A DNA stretch of 64,000 nt from Aureimonas fodinaquatilis (lineage in GTDB: Bacteria; Pseudomonadota; Alphaproteobacteria; Rhizobiales; Rhizobiaceae), in contig NZ_VTWH01000003.1 of NCBI RefSeq assembly GCF_008369445.1, positions 434,001 through 498,000 on the forward strand, given 5' to 3'. Made by a program: the position numbers and the translations under genes. Shown here piece after piece: positions 35,851-45,109 of this stretch (positions are counted from its first letter, which is position 1; every line of letters starts with the position of its first letter). The notes beneath the pieces are model-generated. The model worked only from the letters and a program-made list of their open reading frames with translations, ran no database searches and had not been told where the DNA came from.

Positions 35851-37815
35851 TTATTTCGGTTTAGGCGGCGTCACCACGCCCTCAATCACGGTGCTGGCCG
35901 CTGCCAACACATCCGGGTCATGGGCCTGCCCACCGCCAACCCGCACCTCGGGCCGGGCAAAGCGGATGCCAGCCTTGGCAAAGCGGTCGCGTATCAGGGC
36001 ATAAGTCTCCCGGCGAACAACGAACTGCTGCCCCGGTCGCGCGGTAAATTTGACGCCGACCACCATGCCGTAAGGCTCCATGCGCCGGACACCCTGAAAC
36101 TTCAAGGGTTCAAGCATTGCTTCCGCCAGTTCCGGCTCTTGCGCAATCTCGGCAGAAATTTCCCGCACTGTCTTTTTGGCCAGCCGCAGATCGGTGTCAA
36201 AATCCACCAGAAACTCCAGTTTGATAATTGTGAAATCTCTGCTCTGATTGTTCACAATGCCAATATCGCCAAATGGCACGGTGAACAGCGCACCGCGTGG
36301 ATGCCGCAGTTTGAGCGAGCGTATCGAAATGCCTTCGACTGTGCCTTTGACACTTCCAATCTCAATATACTCGCCGATGCGGAACGCATCATCGGACAGG
36401 TAGAACAGGCCGGAAATAACGTCCTTCACCAGCGCTTGCGAACCAAAGCCAATGGCAATGCCGAAAATTCCGGCACCCGCAAGCAATGGGCCAATATCCA
36501 CCCCCATGGCTGCAAGAATAATCATGCCGGTTGCGCCAAGAATGAAGCACAGCACCAACGCCCGCAGCAGCGGCACGAAAGTCTGAATGCGGGAGGCGCG
36601 ATGAACATGGCCATGTGGCGCCGCGTCGGGAATGGGTGGTCGTGCCATGAGAATGTTGAGAAATGTGCTGGCAATCTGCCAGAACAGGAAACCAAGGGCT
36701 GCCGCAATGCCGATATCAATCAGAATGCGCGCCGCCCGCTCCCCGAACCTGTCTGAGGTCATGGACATCAGGTTGATCTCCAGCAACCAGGCCAGCAGCA
36801 GACCAAAGCAGATCAAAAGCACAAGCCGTCCGCATCGGATAAGCGTGGCGCGCCAAGGACCGTTATCGGATGACAAAGTCTTGTGATCAGGCAGAAGCGA
36901 CACCAGCGCGGGAAGTGCGCCAAGCGTCAGCAGCGCCAACGTTCCCTCTGCGAAAGCCAGATACTCAAACCGGATGATGCGAAACAGTGTGGTGGCCGTA
37001 ATGAGAGTCAGCACAGTGTAGTAAAACCAGCGGGAATGGGCAGACAACAAGAAATAGACCGGGTCGTCAAAACCGGTTTGCTCATTGGCGACTGGCGGAT
37101 GCAGCCTCGTGAGATGGTGGATGCACCAGACTGCCAATACGGCCAGCACAATCCAGAGAGCGGCCGCAACAACGGCATGCGAAGGCAGCGAAGCGCCTGA
37201 AATGCGCATCAGAATCAACAGAAAATAGCCAATGCCCGCAACGCTGAGTGCCGCACGAACACAAATCGGCGTCCGCTCGGCGGAACGGCGCCTGCGCAGA
37301 ACGCCGGCGATGATCCCGGATATGGCAGCGAGGACAGTTGCGATGAGAAAAACCGCAAAGGCTATCGAGCGAACGCGGGTGGTTGTTGGCAGAAGCAAAT
37401 GCAGGCCAACGCCTACCAGAAGAAAGGTGAGGGTGTAGACCAGCCACAAAAGAGGTTTGGGTGCCCGCGCCGCAAACATACCGGCAACAGCTTTGCGCGC
37501 GCCAAATGCCAACAGTGCCGCTGCCGCCAGAAGACCGGCGGATGTGAGGAGAACAAGCAGCCAGGCGGAGCTATCACCACCCCAGGCGAAAGCCTGGCTT
37601 ATTGCGGCAGGCGTTTGCGCCAGAGCATCAAAAAACGCCGAGAGCCAGTCCGTCGCTTCCTGCGAACTGTGCATCAGCCAAGAGGCCCGGTCGCCATCCG
37701 GCACGGCGGCGGTTGCGGCACCGCTCAACATCGGCAGAAACAGGGCTGCAGGAACAAGAAGTCCAAGGGCTGCCCCGCCGGATCGTGCCATCCTGGCTTT
37801 TGTACAGTGTTTCAT
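35851..37815 (-). CDS. large MscS-family mechanosensitive channel
   Basis: 654 residues. A signal peptide (GLLVPAALFLPMLSGAATAA) is followed by a periplasmic stretch and about ten membrane helices. The MscS core comes last: a pore-lining helix in AGAGIFGIAIGFGSQALVKDVISG, then the beta domain VKGTVEGISIRSLKLRHPRGALFTVPFGDIG. Such channels release solutes on osmotic downshock in the inner membrane. The extra helices place it in the larger MscK/YbdG-like group. It is transcribed toward argG. Confidence 0.9.
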   Translation of the reverse strand: MKHCTKARMARSGGAALGLLVPAALFLPMLSGAATAAVPDGDRASWLMHSSQEATDWLSAFFDALAQTPAAISQAFAWGGDSSAWLLVLLTSAGLLAAAALLAFGARKAVAGMFAARAPKPLLWLVYTLTFLLVGVGLHLLLPTTTRVRSIAFAVFLIATVLAAISGIIAGVLRRRRSAERTPICVRAALSVAGIGYFLLILMRISGASLPSHAVVAAALWIVLAVLAVWCIHHLTRLHPPVANEQTGFDDPVYFLLSAHSRWFYYTVLTLITATTLFRIIRFEYLAFAEGTLALLTLGALPALVSLLPDHKTLSSDNGPWRATLIRCGRLVLLICFGLLLAWLLEINLMSMTSDRFGERAARILIDIGIAAALGFLFWQIASTFLNILMARPPIPDAAPHGHVHRASRIQTFVPLLRALVLCFILGATGMIILAAMGVDIGPLLAGAGIFGIAIGFGSQALVKDVISGLFYLSDDAFRIGEYIEIGSVKGTVEGISIRSLKLRHPRGALFTVPFGDIGIVNNQSRDFTIIKLEFLVDFDTDLRLAKKTVREISAEIAQEPELAEAMLEPLKFQGVRRMEPYGMVVGVKFTARPGQQFVVRRETYALIRDRFAKAGIRFARPEVRVGGGQAHDPDVLAAASTVIEGVVTPPKPK

Positions 37816-37979
37816 TGCCGGCCTGTAGATGGGAAAGGAGATTTACATCGACTTTTCGACATTCACGACGGAATGTCTTTGAAAACTCGGTATAGGCTCT
37901 TTCTGTTGTTTGCAGAGTGCCGGTATAATTTGCTGGATTTTCAGATTTTTTGCAATCTCGATCAGAGCTGCAAGCAGTA

Positions 37980-39392
37980 TCATTCCGCCGGAATTTGAAA
38001 CTCATGGCCCGCATCGTTCCGGTAATAGACCGGAGCGACAGTTGAAGGTTCCTGAGTAATAATGATTTCTTTGATGTGCAGTTGCGGAGTGTCCGGATTT
38101 GCCGACGTCAAGGTCATGTGGCAATCAAGACCAATCCCCGCCCAATGAATAACAATCTCATTGTCATCATCATCATAGACTTCAATATCCAGCGAGGAAT
38201 TGCGCTGGATTTCAAATTCTTTCGAGTTGGTTTCTATCGGCAGAACAATGCGTATTACGCCTTTGCCGACCTTGGTGCAGGGGTGTATCCGGATATATTC
38301 AACATTGTCCGTTGGCGGTATTATTTTGATGGTATTGGACTGGGTGCCCTCATCCGCCGACTTCAGAAGTTGATGCGCGCCACCGGACAGTTCGGATATG
38401 GAGCGAAACAGATAGGCCAGCAGCTTGTCGGTTTGCAATGTATCCTTGAGTCGAAGATAGACGCTTTCCATAGCCGTGTCGGATAAATGGCCCTTATTGT
38501 ACATGAGGTCGAGATACTGCCAGACTTTATATGTCGAAGAAGAGTATTCTCTAGCCAACTCGTAAATATAATCGTCCAGAACGCTTCTGGAAATATTGCG
38601 TGTATCACCTTCCAGCAAGGCCACGACATTGGTTTTAAAGCCATGAAGATGAAGAATTTCAATGTTTTCTTCAAATCCCCAGCGCGGTCTCCAATTCAGA
38701 CTGCGTGGCAGCACATAAATGCCCTGGCCCCAAAAGGCATTGAAGGCACGCTCATCAACGGATGATGGAAGCCAGTTTCCAAGAGTCTTGGCAAAAAAGC
38801 TGAACAGATCATCCTCGGATTTGCGAAATTCTGCCGTGTTGAAAATGATGATGCCGGAATTGAAATGATAATCGCCGGAGGCCTTCTGGGAACTGGGAAC
38901 ACAGCCCACCGCACCGTCAAACGTTTCCGGGCATATCGGCGTCGCAAAAAAATAGGTGTCACAGTCTGCGTAGAGAATGTGACTGTCATCCGGAAACAGG
39001 GAAGGTATTTCGTATCGCAGAAAGGCACCCTCAGCATGCGGCGGCAGAAACGTGCCGCTGGCTCTGGTTTCTGCAATGACCGCATGCAGCCGGGTTCTGG
39101 TGTTGATGACCTGAATTTCAGGTCCGGCAATAGCCTGACAAACTTCGATTTCGTCGCCTGAATAAAGCACCATCGGCGTCAGGTTGGTATTTGCCGCAAC
39201 ACTGCGCAACGCAACTTTCAGCCATTGGGCGGTCTCATTGTACAGACCAACATGGTCAATGCAGAAAACAACCTTTTTGATCTTCCGGTCCGGTTCCGGC
39301 TCGTTTTCAGCAATTGCCTCGATTTCGTTGGTCGTAGGCAAATGTCGTCTGACGTATGAGACAGCTTTTTCCATGTTCTCACGCAGACTCAT
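37980..39392 (-). CDS. GT8-type glycosyltransferase with C-terminal beta-rich extension
   Basis: 470 residues from MSLRENMEK, with GGAGG six bases in front. The GT-A core reads VVFCIDHVGLYN at the first strand, then the metal-binding DxD in ILYADCDTYFF, then GDYHFNSGIIIFN and the HLHGFKT motif near 290. These match LgtC/glycogenin-type retaining transferases of family GT8. The last 130 residues look like a beta-sandwich (IKIIPPTDNVEYIRIHP). No sugar gene cluster is close; it may decorate a surface glycan. AT content is slightly higher than in neighbours. Confidence 0.75.
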   Translation of the reverse strand: MSLRENMEKAVSYVRRHLPTTNEIEAIAENEPEPDRKIKKVVFCIDHVGLYNETAQWLKVALRSVAANTNLTPMVLYSGDEIEVCQAIAGPEIQVINTRTRLHAVIAETRASGTFLPPHAEGAFLRYEIPSLFPDDSHILYADCDTYFFATPICPETFDGAVGCVPSSQKASGDYHFNSGIIIFNTAEFRKSEDDLFSFFAKTLGNWLPSSVDERAFNAFWGQGIYVLPRSLNWRPRWGFEENIEILHLHGFKTNVVALLEGDTRNISRSVLDDYIYELAREYSSSTYKVWQYLDLMYNKGHLSDTAMESVYLRLKDTLQTDKLLAYLFRSISELSGGAHQLLKSADEGTQSNTIKIIPPTDNVEYIRIHPCTKVGKGVIRIVLPIETNSKEFEIQRNSSLDIEVYDDDDNEIVIHWAGIGLDCHMTLTSANPDTPQLHIKEIIITQEPSTVAPVYYRNDAGHEFQIPAE

Positions 39393-39662
39393 ATTTCCTC
39401 CACCATGTTTGCACGCAGTGATATATGGAACAATTATAAACAAATGCCAATTTTCATGGTGAAATGGCTGCCAAATCATCATCGATGACTATTAGGATAA
39501 ACTATAGGTTGCATACTTTATTGCAGCCGTTTTCACTGCAGCCCGTGGCGGCTCCGACGCATTTTCGACGCTGGATTATGGCGTGTGAGAGGAGTAGAAC
39601 GGATTCAAGCAAGGCACGCAGTTTCGCGCCGGCTGCAATACTCTTTGATGGTTGTTCAGATC

Positions 39663-40298
39663 ATGTACTTCTTGCCAGATGCCGCCGCTCTTGCCAGCTT
39701 TGCTTTTGCTGCTCTTATTCTTTCGATCACCCCCGGCCCGGATATGATGCTCTTTTTGGGGCGCACCGTATCATATGGTCGTTTGGCGGGTTTTGCCGCG
39801 ATGTTTGGCGCAACCACCGGCATATTGATCCACACCACGGCAGTGGCTATCGGGCTTTCAGCCCTGATCGCAGCTTCTCCGGAGGCTTTTGCCGTGCTGA
39901 AAATCGCGGGTGCCGGATATCTGATCTACCTTGCTGTCCAGGCCGTTCGGCATGGCTCAACATTCGCCATGCGAGAGGGCGGCAAGCCGCAGACGCTGTT
40001 TCGCCACTGGTTGACAGGGCTGACCATCAATTTGCTGAATCCGAAGATCATCCTGTTCTTCGTGACGTTCCTGCCGCAATTTGTTGCCGCAAGCGATCCG
40101 CATGCCGGCAGCAAGCTGGCATTCCTGGGCGTTCTGTTTATTGCTATCGGCTGTCCGGTCAGCGCCGTGTTTATTCTTATGGCTTCAAAGGTGGTTGCCG
40201 TGTTGCGGCGCAAGCCAAAAGTCATGCGGGCGCTGGACTGGATATTTGCATCGGTGTTCTCGGCGTTTGCCGTCAACCTGATGCTGGCCAGAGCCTGA
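39663..40298 (+). CDS. LysE/RhtB-family amino acid exporter
   Basis: 211 residues from MYFLPDAAALASF with six membrane helices. LILSITPGPDMMLFLGRT is the family signature in the first helix, followed by AIGLSALIAASPEAFAVLKIAGAGYLIYLAVQ and NLLNPKIILFFVTFLPQF. Members export threonine, homoserine, lysine or related compounds. Earlier in-frame starts lack a ribosome site. It is convergent with the DUF4415 gene, with six bases between the stops. Confidence 0.9.
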   Translation: MYFLPDAAALASFAFAALILSITPGPDMMLFLGRTVSYGRLAGFAAMFGATTGILIHTTAVAIGLSALIAASPEAFAVLKIAGAGYLIYLAVQAVRHGSTFAMREGGKPQTLFRHWLTGLTINLLNPKIILFFVTFLPQFVAASDPHAGSKLAFLGVLFIAIGCPVSAVFILMASKVVAVLRRKPKVMRALDWIFASVFSAFAVNLMLARA

Positions 40299-40304
40299 CA
40301 TCCG

Positions 40305-40529
40305 TCAGGATTTCGCAACAATCCCGCGAAGTGCATCATTGATCCGGTCCTGCCAGCCGGGTCCATCCTGTTGAAAAAATTCCAGGACTTCGCTGTCAAT
40401 CCGAAGCGTCACCTGTTCGCGGCGGCCGGGAACGGCCGCAACTTCCTGCACACGCTCCTGTGGCTTGGTGGTGGCCGATTTGAAGGCCGCTTCTGCTGCT
40501 GTGCGCGGATCTGTCGGGCGACGTGCCAT
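40305..40529 (-). CDS. DUF4415/BrnA-like antitoxin family protein (orphan)
   Basis: 74 residues. The C-terminal half VTLRIDSEVLEFFQQDGPGWQDRINDALR is the ribbon-helix-helix-like DUF4415 pattern found in BrnA antitoxins. BrnA normally follows a BrnT toxin gene; no BrnT-like gene is seen here. The ATG lies two bases after the stop of the upstream membrane-protein gene, so the pair is probably co-translated. An in-frame TTG at 40535 is an alternative start. Confidence 0.75.
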   Translation of the reverse strand: MARRPTDPRTAAEAAFKSATTKPQERVQEVAAVPGRREQVTLRIDSEVLEFFQQDGPGWQDRINDALRGIVAKS

Positions 40530-40531
40530 AC

Positions 40532-40969
40532 TCAAGTTTCCTCTGTTAAAACGGGCTTTCGCCGCCAGTTGCCGGCATTGCGGCCGGCAATAAGCCAGTA
40601 AACCAGGCCGAACGCCAGTCCGGCCATCACCACAGCAAAACGCACGCTCATCTGACCGGCGCCTTCCTGCTCTATACTCTGTGAAAAGACAAAGCCTGAA
40701 ACAAGGCCCAATCCGGCATGGAGCAGCAGCGATGAATAGCGCATCAACTCGCTGACAATCATGAAGAGGCCCCAGCCGATGACCACGTTGGAGCCAATTT
40801 GCGCGGCCTGGGCCGTGAACAGCAGAAAGAGCTGAAACAGCATCACCGGGTCATCTGTGGTGATGTTGCTGCTGTCCAGGAATGGCCAGAGCAGTGCAAA
40901 TGCACCCGCATAGCAAGCCAATATGAAACCAATGGGTATGACGAACAGAAAACGGCCAACTGTGAGCAT
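40532..40969 (-). CDS. four-helix membrane protein of unknown function
   Basis: 145 residues with hydrophobic segments near 6-29, 42-60, 64-92 and 108-128, ending in a basic tail. No motif that I recognise. It precedes and is nearly fused to the DUF4415 gene. A repeat element lies between it and rlmN, so it is probably transcribed separately from rlmN. Confidence 0.7.
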   Translation of the reverse strand: MLTVGRFLFVIPIGFILACYAGAFALLWPFLDSSNITTDDPVMLFQLFLLFTAQAAQIGSNVVIGWGLFMIVSELMRYSSLLLHAGLGLVSGFVFSQSIEQEGAGQMSVRFAVVMAGLAFGLVYWLIAGRNAGNWRRKPVLTEET

Positions 40970-41006
40970 GTCAGGATGCCTTGTTCCGGCCGGGCGTCAG
41001 GTTGCC

Positions 41007-41059
41007 TTGTCGCATTGTCTTGCGTTTAAACGTTCCCTTTTCAAAGGGAAATGCTCTAA
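41007..41059 (+). repeat. RIME-like repeat, copy 7
   Basis: TTGTCGCATTGTCTTGCG, TTTAAACG, the hairpin CCCTTT-tc-AAAGGG and the end GGAAATGCTCTAA are all present. On the minus strand its TAGAGC end provides the rlmN stop codon TAG. Confidence 0.85.
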
Positions 41060-42267
41060 CTTGCAACTGCGGCGGCCAGCGCAAGCCTGTCGCCTTTCTT
41101 CATTCTTTCGGATTCCGACTTCAACTGGCCGCAGGCTGCGAAAATGTCGCGTCCGCGCGGCGTGCGAATGGGCGAAGCATAGCCCGCCTCATTAACCAGG
41201 TCGGCAAAGCGTTCAATCTGGTCCCAGTCCGAGCATTCATACTCAGTTCCCGGCCATGGATTGAATGGAATAAGGTTGATCTTGGCCGGAATGCCTTTCA
41301 GCAGCCGCACCAGTTCCCGCGCATCGGCCAGGCTGTCATTGACGCCTTTTAGCATAACATACTCAAAGGTGATGCGACGGGCGTTGGACAGGCCGGGATA
41401 GGTGCGGCATGCAGCCAGCAACTCTTCCAGCGGATATTTCTTGTTGATGGGCACAAGCACGTCGCGCAGATCATCTCGTACGGCATGGAGCGAAATAGCC
41501 AGCATAACGCCCATTTCATCGCCGGTACGGCCGATCATTGGCACAACGCCGGATGTGGAAAGCGTGATACGGCGTTTGGAGAGGGACAGCCCGTCGCCGT
41601 CCGATGCTACGGCCAGTGCCTGCTTCACATTGTCAAAATTGTAAAGCGGCTCTCCCATGCCCATCATGACAACATTGGAAACCAGCCGCCCTTCCGAAGG
41701 CACAATGGCGCCGGCAGGCGTATCAATATCCGGAAAATCGCCCAGCTTCTCTCGCGCGGTTAGAATCTGCCCGACAATTTCACCCTCGGTGAGATTACGC
41801 ACCAGCCGCTGCGTTCCGGTGTGGCAAAAGGTGCATGTCAGTGTGCAGCCAACCTGGGATGAAACGCAAAGTGTGCCGCGCCCTTCTTCCGGAATATACA
41901 CGGTTTCAATTTCCACCGGCCGTCCAGCGCCACGTGGCGGAAATCGGAACAACCACTTGCGGGTACCGTCAACCGAAATCTGTTCTTCAACAATTTCCGG
42001 CCGGGCAATTTCAAAGTTCTGTTCCAGCGCTGTGCGCAAATCCCGCGAGACATTGGCCATATCGGAAAATTGCTGCACGCCGCGCACATAGAGCCAGTGC
42101 CATAGCTGGCCCACACGCATGCGGACCTGCTTTTCGGGAACGCCAATCTCCCGGAGGGCTTGCCCCACATTATCCCGCGACAGGCCAAGCAGAGAACGGC
42201 GTTCGGGCTGCGGCATCGGCGGCAGCACGGGCTGGTTCATGATGTTGGGGTCAGTTGTCGCACTCAT
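41056..42267 (-). CDS. rlmN: 23S rRNA (adenine2503-C2)/tRNA methyltransferase RlmN
   Basis: 403 residues. This radical-SAM enzyme methylates A2503 of 23S rRNA and A37 of some tRNAs. The cluster motif is CTLTCTFC near 135-142. The methyl-carrying Cys of the family is in AACGQLK close to the C-terminus, with [13 protein letters not shown] and [11 protein letters not shown] between. The N-terminus is a little longer than usual; [10 protein letters not shown] at codon 10 is a possible start. The TAG stop is contributed by a repeat element. Confidence 0.96.
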   Translation of the reverse strand: MSATTDPNIMNQPVLPPMPQPERRSLLGLSRDNVGQALREIGVPEKQVRMRVGQLWHWLYVRGVQQFSDMANVSRDLRTALEQNFEIARPEIVEEQISVDGTRKWLFRFPPRGAGRPVEIETVYIPEEGRGTLCVSSQVGCTLTCTFCHTGTQRLVRNLTEGEIVGQILTAREKLGDFPDIDTPAGAIVPSEGRLVSNVVMMGMGEPLYNFDNVKQALAVASDGDGLSLSKRRITLSTSGVVPMIGRTGDEMGVMLAISLHAVRDDLRDVLVPINKKYPLEELLAACRTYPGLSNARRITFEYVMLKGVNDSLADARELVRLLKGIPAKINLIPFNPWPGTEYECSDWDQIERFADLVNEAGYASPIRTPRGRDIFAACGQLKSESERMKKGDRLALAAAVAS

Positions 42268-42390
42268 GGCCGGAAATTGCTCTTGCTTCCTGAAAGAGCT
42301 TCAAATGCGCGTTTTAACTCAGAATCGCAAGTGCTGGCCGGAATTTAGGCCGGTTCAGGCAATCATCAGACAGCCCGAACCGCTCAATTT

Positions 42391-42440
42391 TTCGCTTTGC
42401 CGCTCGGTCGAAACTGCGTTGTTTCAACCGGAAGGGTCTG
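42391..42440 (+). repeat. RIME-like repeat, degenerate copy 8
   Basis: TTCGCTTTGCCGCTCGGTCG, AAACTGCGTTGTTTCAACCGG and the end GAAGGGTCTGAAAC follow the layout but with several changes. It lies between rlmN and the IalB gene. Confidence 0.45.
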
Positions 42441-42457
42441 AAACCGTTAAGTTGCCG

Positions 42458-42964
42458 TTACTTACAATTGGCAACTGAATTGATTGCCGCTGTAACACCG
42501 GCCAGCGAGTAGCTGTATTTGGTGTTGGTGCCCCGCTGCGAGACGCCATCCACCTGCATTGCCCGGCCATTGCGCATTGCCTGAACAAGCTGCGGCTCTT
42601 CCGCCGGGTTTTCCACCCAGGCAGACTCACCGCGTGTGAACAGGCTGAATTTGCGGCCATCAACGGTCACCGTCACTTTGGACTGGTCTCGGAGCGCATA
42701 TCCCATCACGACCTGAGGCTCATAGGCGCCGTTCTGCCCCGGCTTTGGGGAAACCAGAAAGAAAATGTCGCCGTGATTGACGCTTGCAGGTTCACGAGTT
42801 TTGGGAATTGACAGGGCGTAACAAACGTTGCCGCCATCTTTTTTATAGGAATACACTCCCCAGTCGTTGAACTGCTCCACGCTGCTGGGCGTCTGGGCAA
42901 AGGCTGCGGCGGCCGAAAGAACGACGATGGCGGATGCTGCCGTCAAAACTTTGTTCAAGGACAT
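42458..42964 (-). CDS. invasion-associated locus B (IalB) family protein
   Basis: 168 residues from MSLNKVLTAAS with a clear signal peptide cleaved after AFAQ. The mature part shows FNDWGVYSYKKDGGNVCYALSIPKT, IFFLVSPKP, VVMGYALRDQ and a final Cys in VANCK, the IalB pattern with a likely disulfide. IalB is needed for red-cell entry in Bartonella, but the family is widespread in free-living Hyphomicrobiales with unknown function. A longer open frame upstream is not supported. Confidence 0.88.
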   Translation of the reverse strand: MSLNKVLTAASAIVVLSAAAAFAQTPSSVEQFNDWGVYSYKKDGGNVCYALSIPKTREPASVNHGDIFFLVSPKPGQNGAYEPQVVMGYALRDQSKVTVTVDGRKFSLFTRGESAWVENPAEEPQLVQAMRNGRAMQVDGVSQRGTNTKYSYSLAGVTAAINSVANCK

Positions 42965-43168
42965 GGTTCCCCACTCTATCATAAATTTATTGATTCCTGT
43001 TCCCGCATAAAGCGCGAACCTCGTCAAACACGATCTGTCCGGAAGATAGAGCAAAGAGCCTTTCCGGAGGGTAAACAGATTTCGCATTGCAGCTTCTGGC
43101 TTTTGCGTCGGAGAATGACCAAAAAATGGCACTTCGCGCAAACGTTACCCAATCTTGCCCGAATTGAT

Positions 43169-43585
43169 TCAGATGGACGGGCTTTTAACGTCGTCAGCAT
43201 TGCTTTTCAAAAAATGACGGGCTTTGCGATAATGTGTCGGCTTGAGATTGGCTTTGACTGCGCCCAAGGCCGCCAACAACACCGCCGCATCGTCGGTGAA
43301 CCCGATAAACGGCAGAAAATCACTGACCATGTCCAGCGGCATGACGAAATAAGCCAGAGCGGCCAGCAATATGCCCCGCGCCGCCACAGGCGTTTTAGGA
43401 TCAAGCGCGCAATAATAACAGGCAACGAGATCTTCGGTGAACGGGATTGCTCCGGCGGATCGTTTCAACGTCGCGAAAAACGAACGGCGCACCTTTTGCT
43501 CCTGCCCGACACGCTCGTGTGGCGGGGCAGGGCGCAAAATCTCACTGATTCTGGCGGGCAAGGCCGGTCTGCGAAAAATGCTCAT
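43169..43585 (-). CDS. DUF1232 (YkvA) family protein
   Basis: 138 residues. The DUF1232 core is ARGILLAALAYFVMPLDMVSDFLPFIGFTDDAAVLLAALGAV, with one hydrophobic helix followed by the PxDxxxDxxPxxGxxDD pattern. It is probably membrane-associated. The function is unknown. It is transcribed after thpR with 63 bases between them. Confidence 0.9.
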   Translation of the reverse strand: MSIFRRPALPARISEILRPAPPHERVGQEQKVRRSFFATLKRSAGAIPFTEDLVACYYCALDPKTPVAARGILLAALAYFVMPLDMVSDFLPFIGFTDDAAVLLAALGAVKANLKPTHYRKARHFLKSNADDVKSPSI

Positions 43586-43648
43586 GAGCTATAAATAAGT
43601 ATGCGCCGCCCCCTCGCCAAGGGTGCGTAGTGTTTCAGTGGCATCAGA

Positions 43649-44230
43649 TCAAAACGAGATTGCGAAGTCCTGCGTTTCCACCTCCCTGCCGCTGACAGGC
43701 TGCAGCGGAAAAACCTCCTCGCGGACGTAAGGTCCACCACCTACCGAATCCTTTGCGGAAAACAGCACAAAGCGCGTGACGGCAAATGGCGCGGTGCGAA
43801 AGCCCCCGCTGGCTGAAAGATAGCGCGCCACCTCTTCGCCCTTGGCATGGCGCAACCGGGCCAGAGTGACGTGCGGCGTAAAGCGGCGCGTGTCCGGTGG
43901 CAGGCCAACACGCCTGCAAGCCTTGTCGATGTCTGCCTGCAGCATGTCCAATGCGCCATTGGCATTGACGCCGGCATAAACTGAATGGGGTTTTTTGGAG
44001 CCGAAGGCATCCACACCGCGCAATTCCAACTGAAACGCCGGCTGCCGGATCCTGTCCAGCACCGCCACCAGCTCATCGGCGGTGCGCGAATCCACATCGC
44101 CAATGAAACGCAGTGTCAGATGGTAATTTTCCGGATCAATCCAGCGAGCGGAAGGCAGCCCGCCGGCCAGAAACGAAAGGGAAAGCGCCGCATCACGCGG
44201 GATCTCCAAGGCTGTGAACAGTCGCGGCAT
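43649..44230 (-). CDS. thpR: RNA 2',3'-cyclic phosphodiesterase (2H superfamily)
   Basis: 193 residues. The two catalytic HxT motifs are HLTLRF near 37 and HVTLARL near 120, the mark of the 2H phosphoesterases. ThpR opens 2',3'-cyclic phosphates to 2'-phosphates and can join tRNA half-molecules in vitro. The start MPRLFTALEIP fits the family. It lies downstream of tesA, with a gap of 150 bases, and before the DUF1232 gene. Confidence 0.93.
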   Translation of the reverse strand: MPRLFTALEIPRDAALSLSFLAGGLPSARWIDPENYHLTLRFIGDVDSRTADELVAVLDRIRQPAFQLELRGVDAFGSKKPHSVYAGVNANGALDMLQADIDKACRRVGLPPDTRRFTPHVTLARLRHAKGEEVARYLSASGGFRTAPFAVTRFVLFSAKDSVGGGPYVREEVFPLQPVSGREVETQDFAISF

Positions 44231-44383
44231 GAAGTTTTCCTTCCGCTTTGAACGTGTTTCGCAACTGCGATGGAATCATCCTATTGCCCCGGTCGCAAGA
44301 TCAATCGCTTCCGGCAATGCAAAAAACCGTCAAATTCCCCAGGCAATTTTAAAAGGCATGCCGCCAGGGGCCTTATCTTTTTC

Positions 44384-45043
44384 CTATCCTGCGGGAGTAA
44401 CGCCGATTTTCGCCAATGCCTTTTCAACATCAGGAACGATTCGCCGAACAATTTCCGCCACGCCTTCGGCATTGGGGTGCATGTAATCAGCCTGGTTCAG
44501 CGAGTTGATGCTGGCCACGCCATCCAGAAAAAATGGATAGAAGGTCACATCATAACTTTCTGCAAGCTCGCCAAATATCGGATTGAACCGCGCCGCAAAA
44601 TCACCGCCCATATTGGGTGGCGCCTGCATGCCTGCCAGGAGAACTCCGGTATCTGGACGTGCTGTCAGGCGATCCAGAATCTGCGTCAGATTTTCGCGCG
44701 TCAAATCGGGTGAAATTCCTCGCAGCGCATCATTTGCACCCAGTTCGACAATGACCAGATCCGCCGTTTCGGGCACAGACCAGTCCAACCGCGAAAGTCC
44801 GCCAGTGGTTGTGTCGCCCGAAACGCCGGCATTGATAACCGAGACGTTGTAGCCTTTGTCAGAAAGGGCGCTCTGCAACTGATCGGGGAAAGCCTCGCCC
44901 GGCCCGACACCATAGCCTGCGGTAAGGCTGTCACCGAATGCGACAATTTCAACCGGGGATTGGGCAGACGCTGGAATGACCGACATTGGAAAAACCGGTA
45001 ACAGACCCGTCATCACTGAAAGAATGTATTGGTATCGCCGCAT
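44384..45043 (-). CDS. tesA: arylesterase/thioesterase I (TesA, SGNH hydrolase)
   Basis: 219 residues from MRRYQYILSVM, with GGGAG in front. A signal peptide ends at ASAQ, so it acts in the periplasm. SGNH blocks: GDSLTAGYGV with the catalytic Ser, AGVSGDTT with Gly, ELGANDALRG with Asn, and DYMHPNAEG with the Asp and His. It hydrolyses acyl-CoA, lysophospholipid and aryl esters. It diverges from the YbbA/YbbP genes, an association also known in E. coli. Confidence 0.93.
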   Translation of the reverse strand: MRRYQYILSVMTGLLPVFPMSVIPASAQSPVEIVAFGDSLTAGYGVGPGEAFPDQLQSALSDKGYNVSVINAGVSGDTTTGGLSRLDWSVPETADLVIVELGANDALRGISPDLTRENLTQILDRLTARPDTGVLLAGMQAPPNMGGDFAARFNPIFGELAESYDVTFYPFFLDGVASINSLNQADYMHPNAEGVAEIVRRIVPDVEKALAKIGVTPAG

Positions 45044-45109
45044 TTTGCTCCCATATCTTGCTCTTCGGCCTTCGGGGGCCTGCAATATGACATATAGGAA
45101 GGCCCTCCC

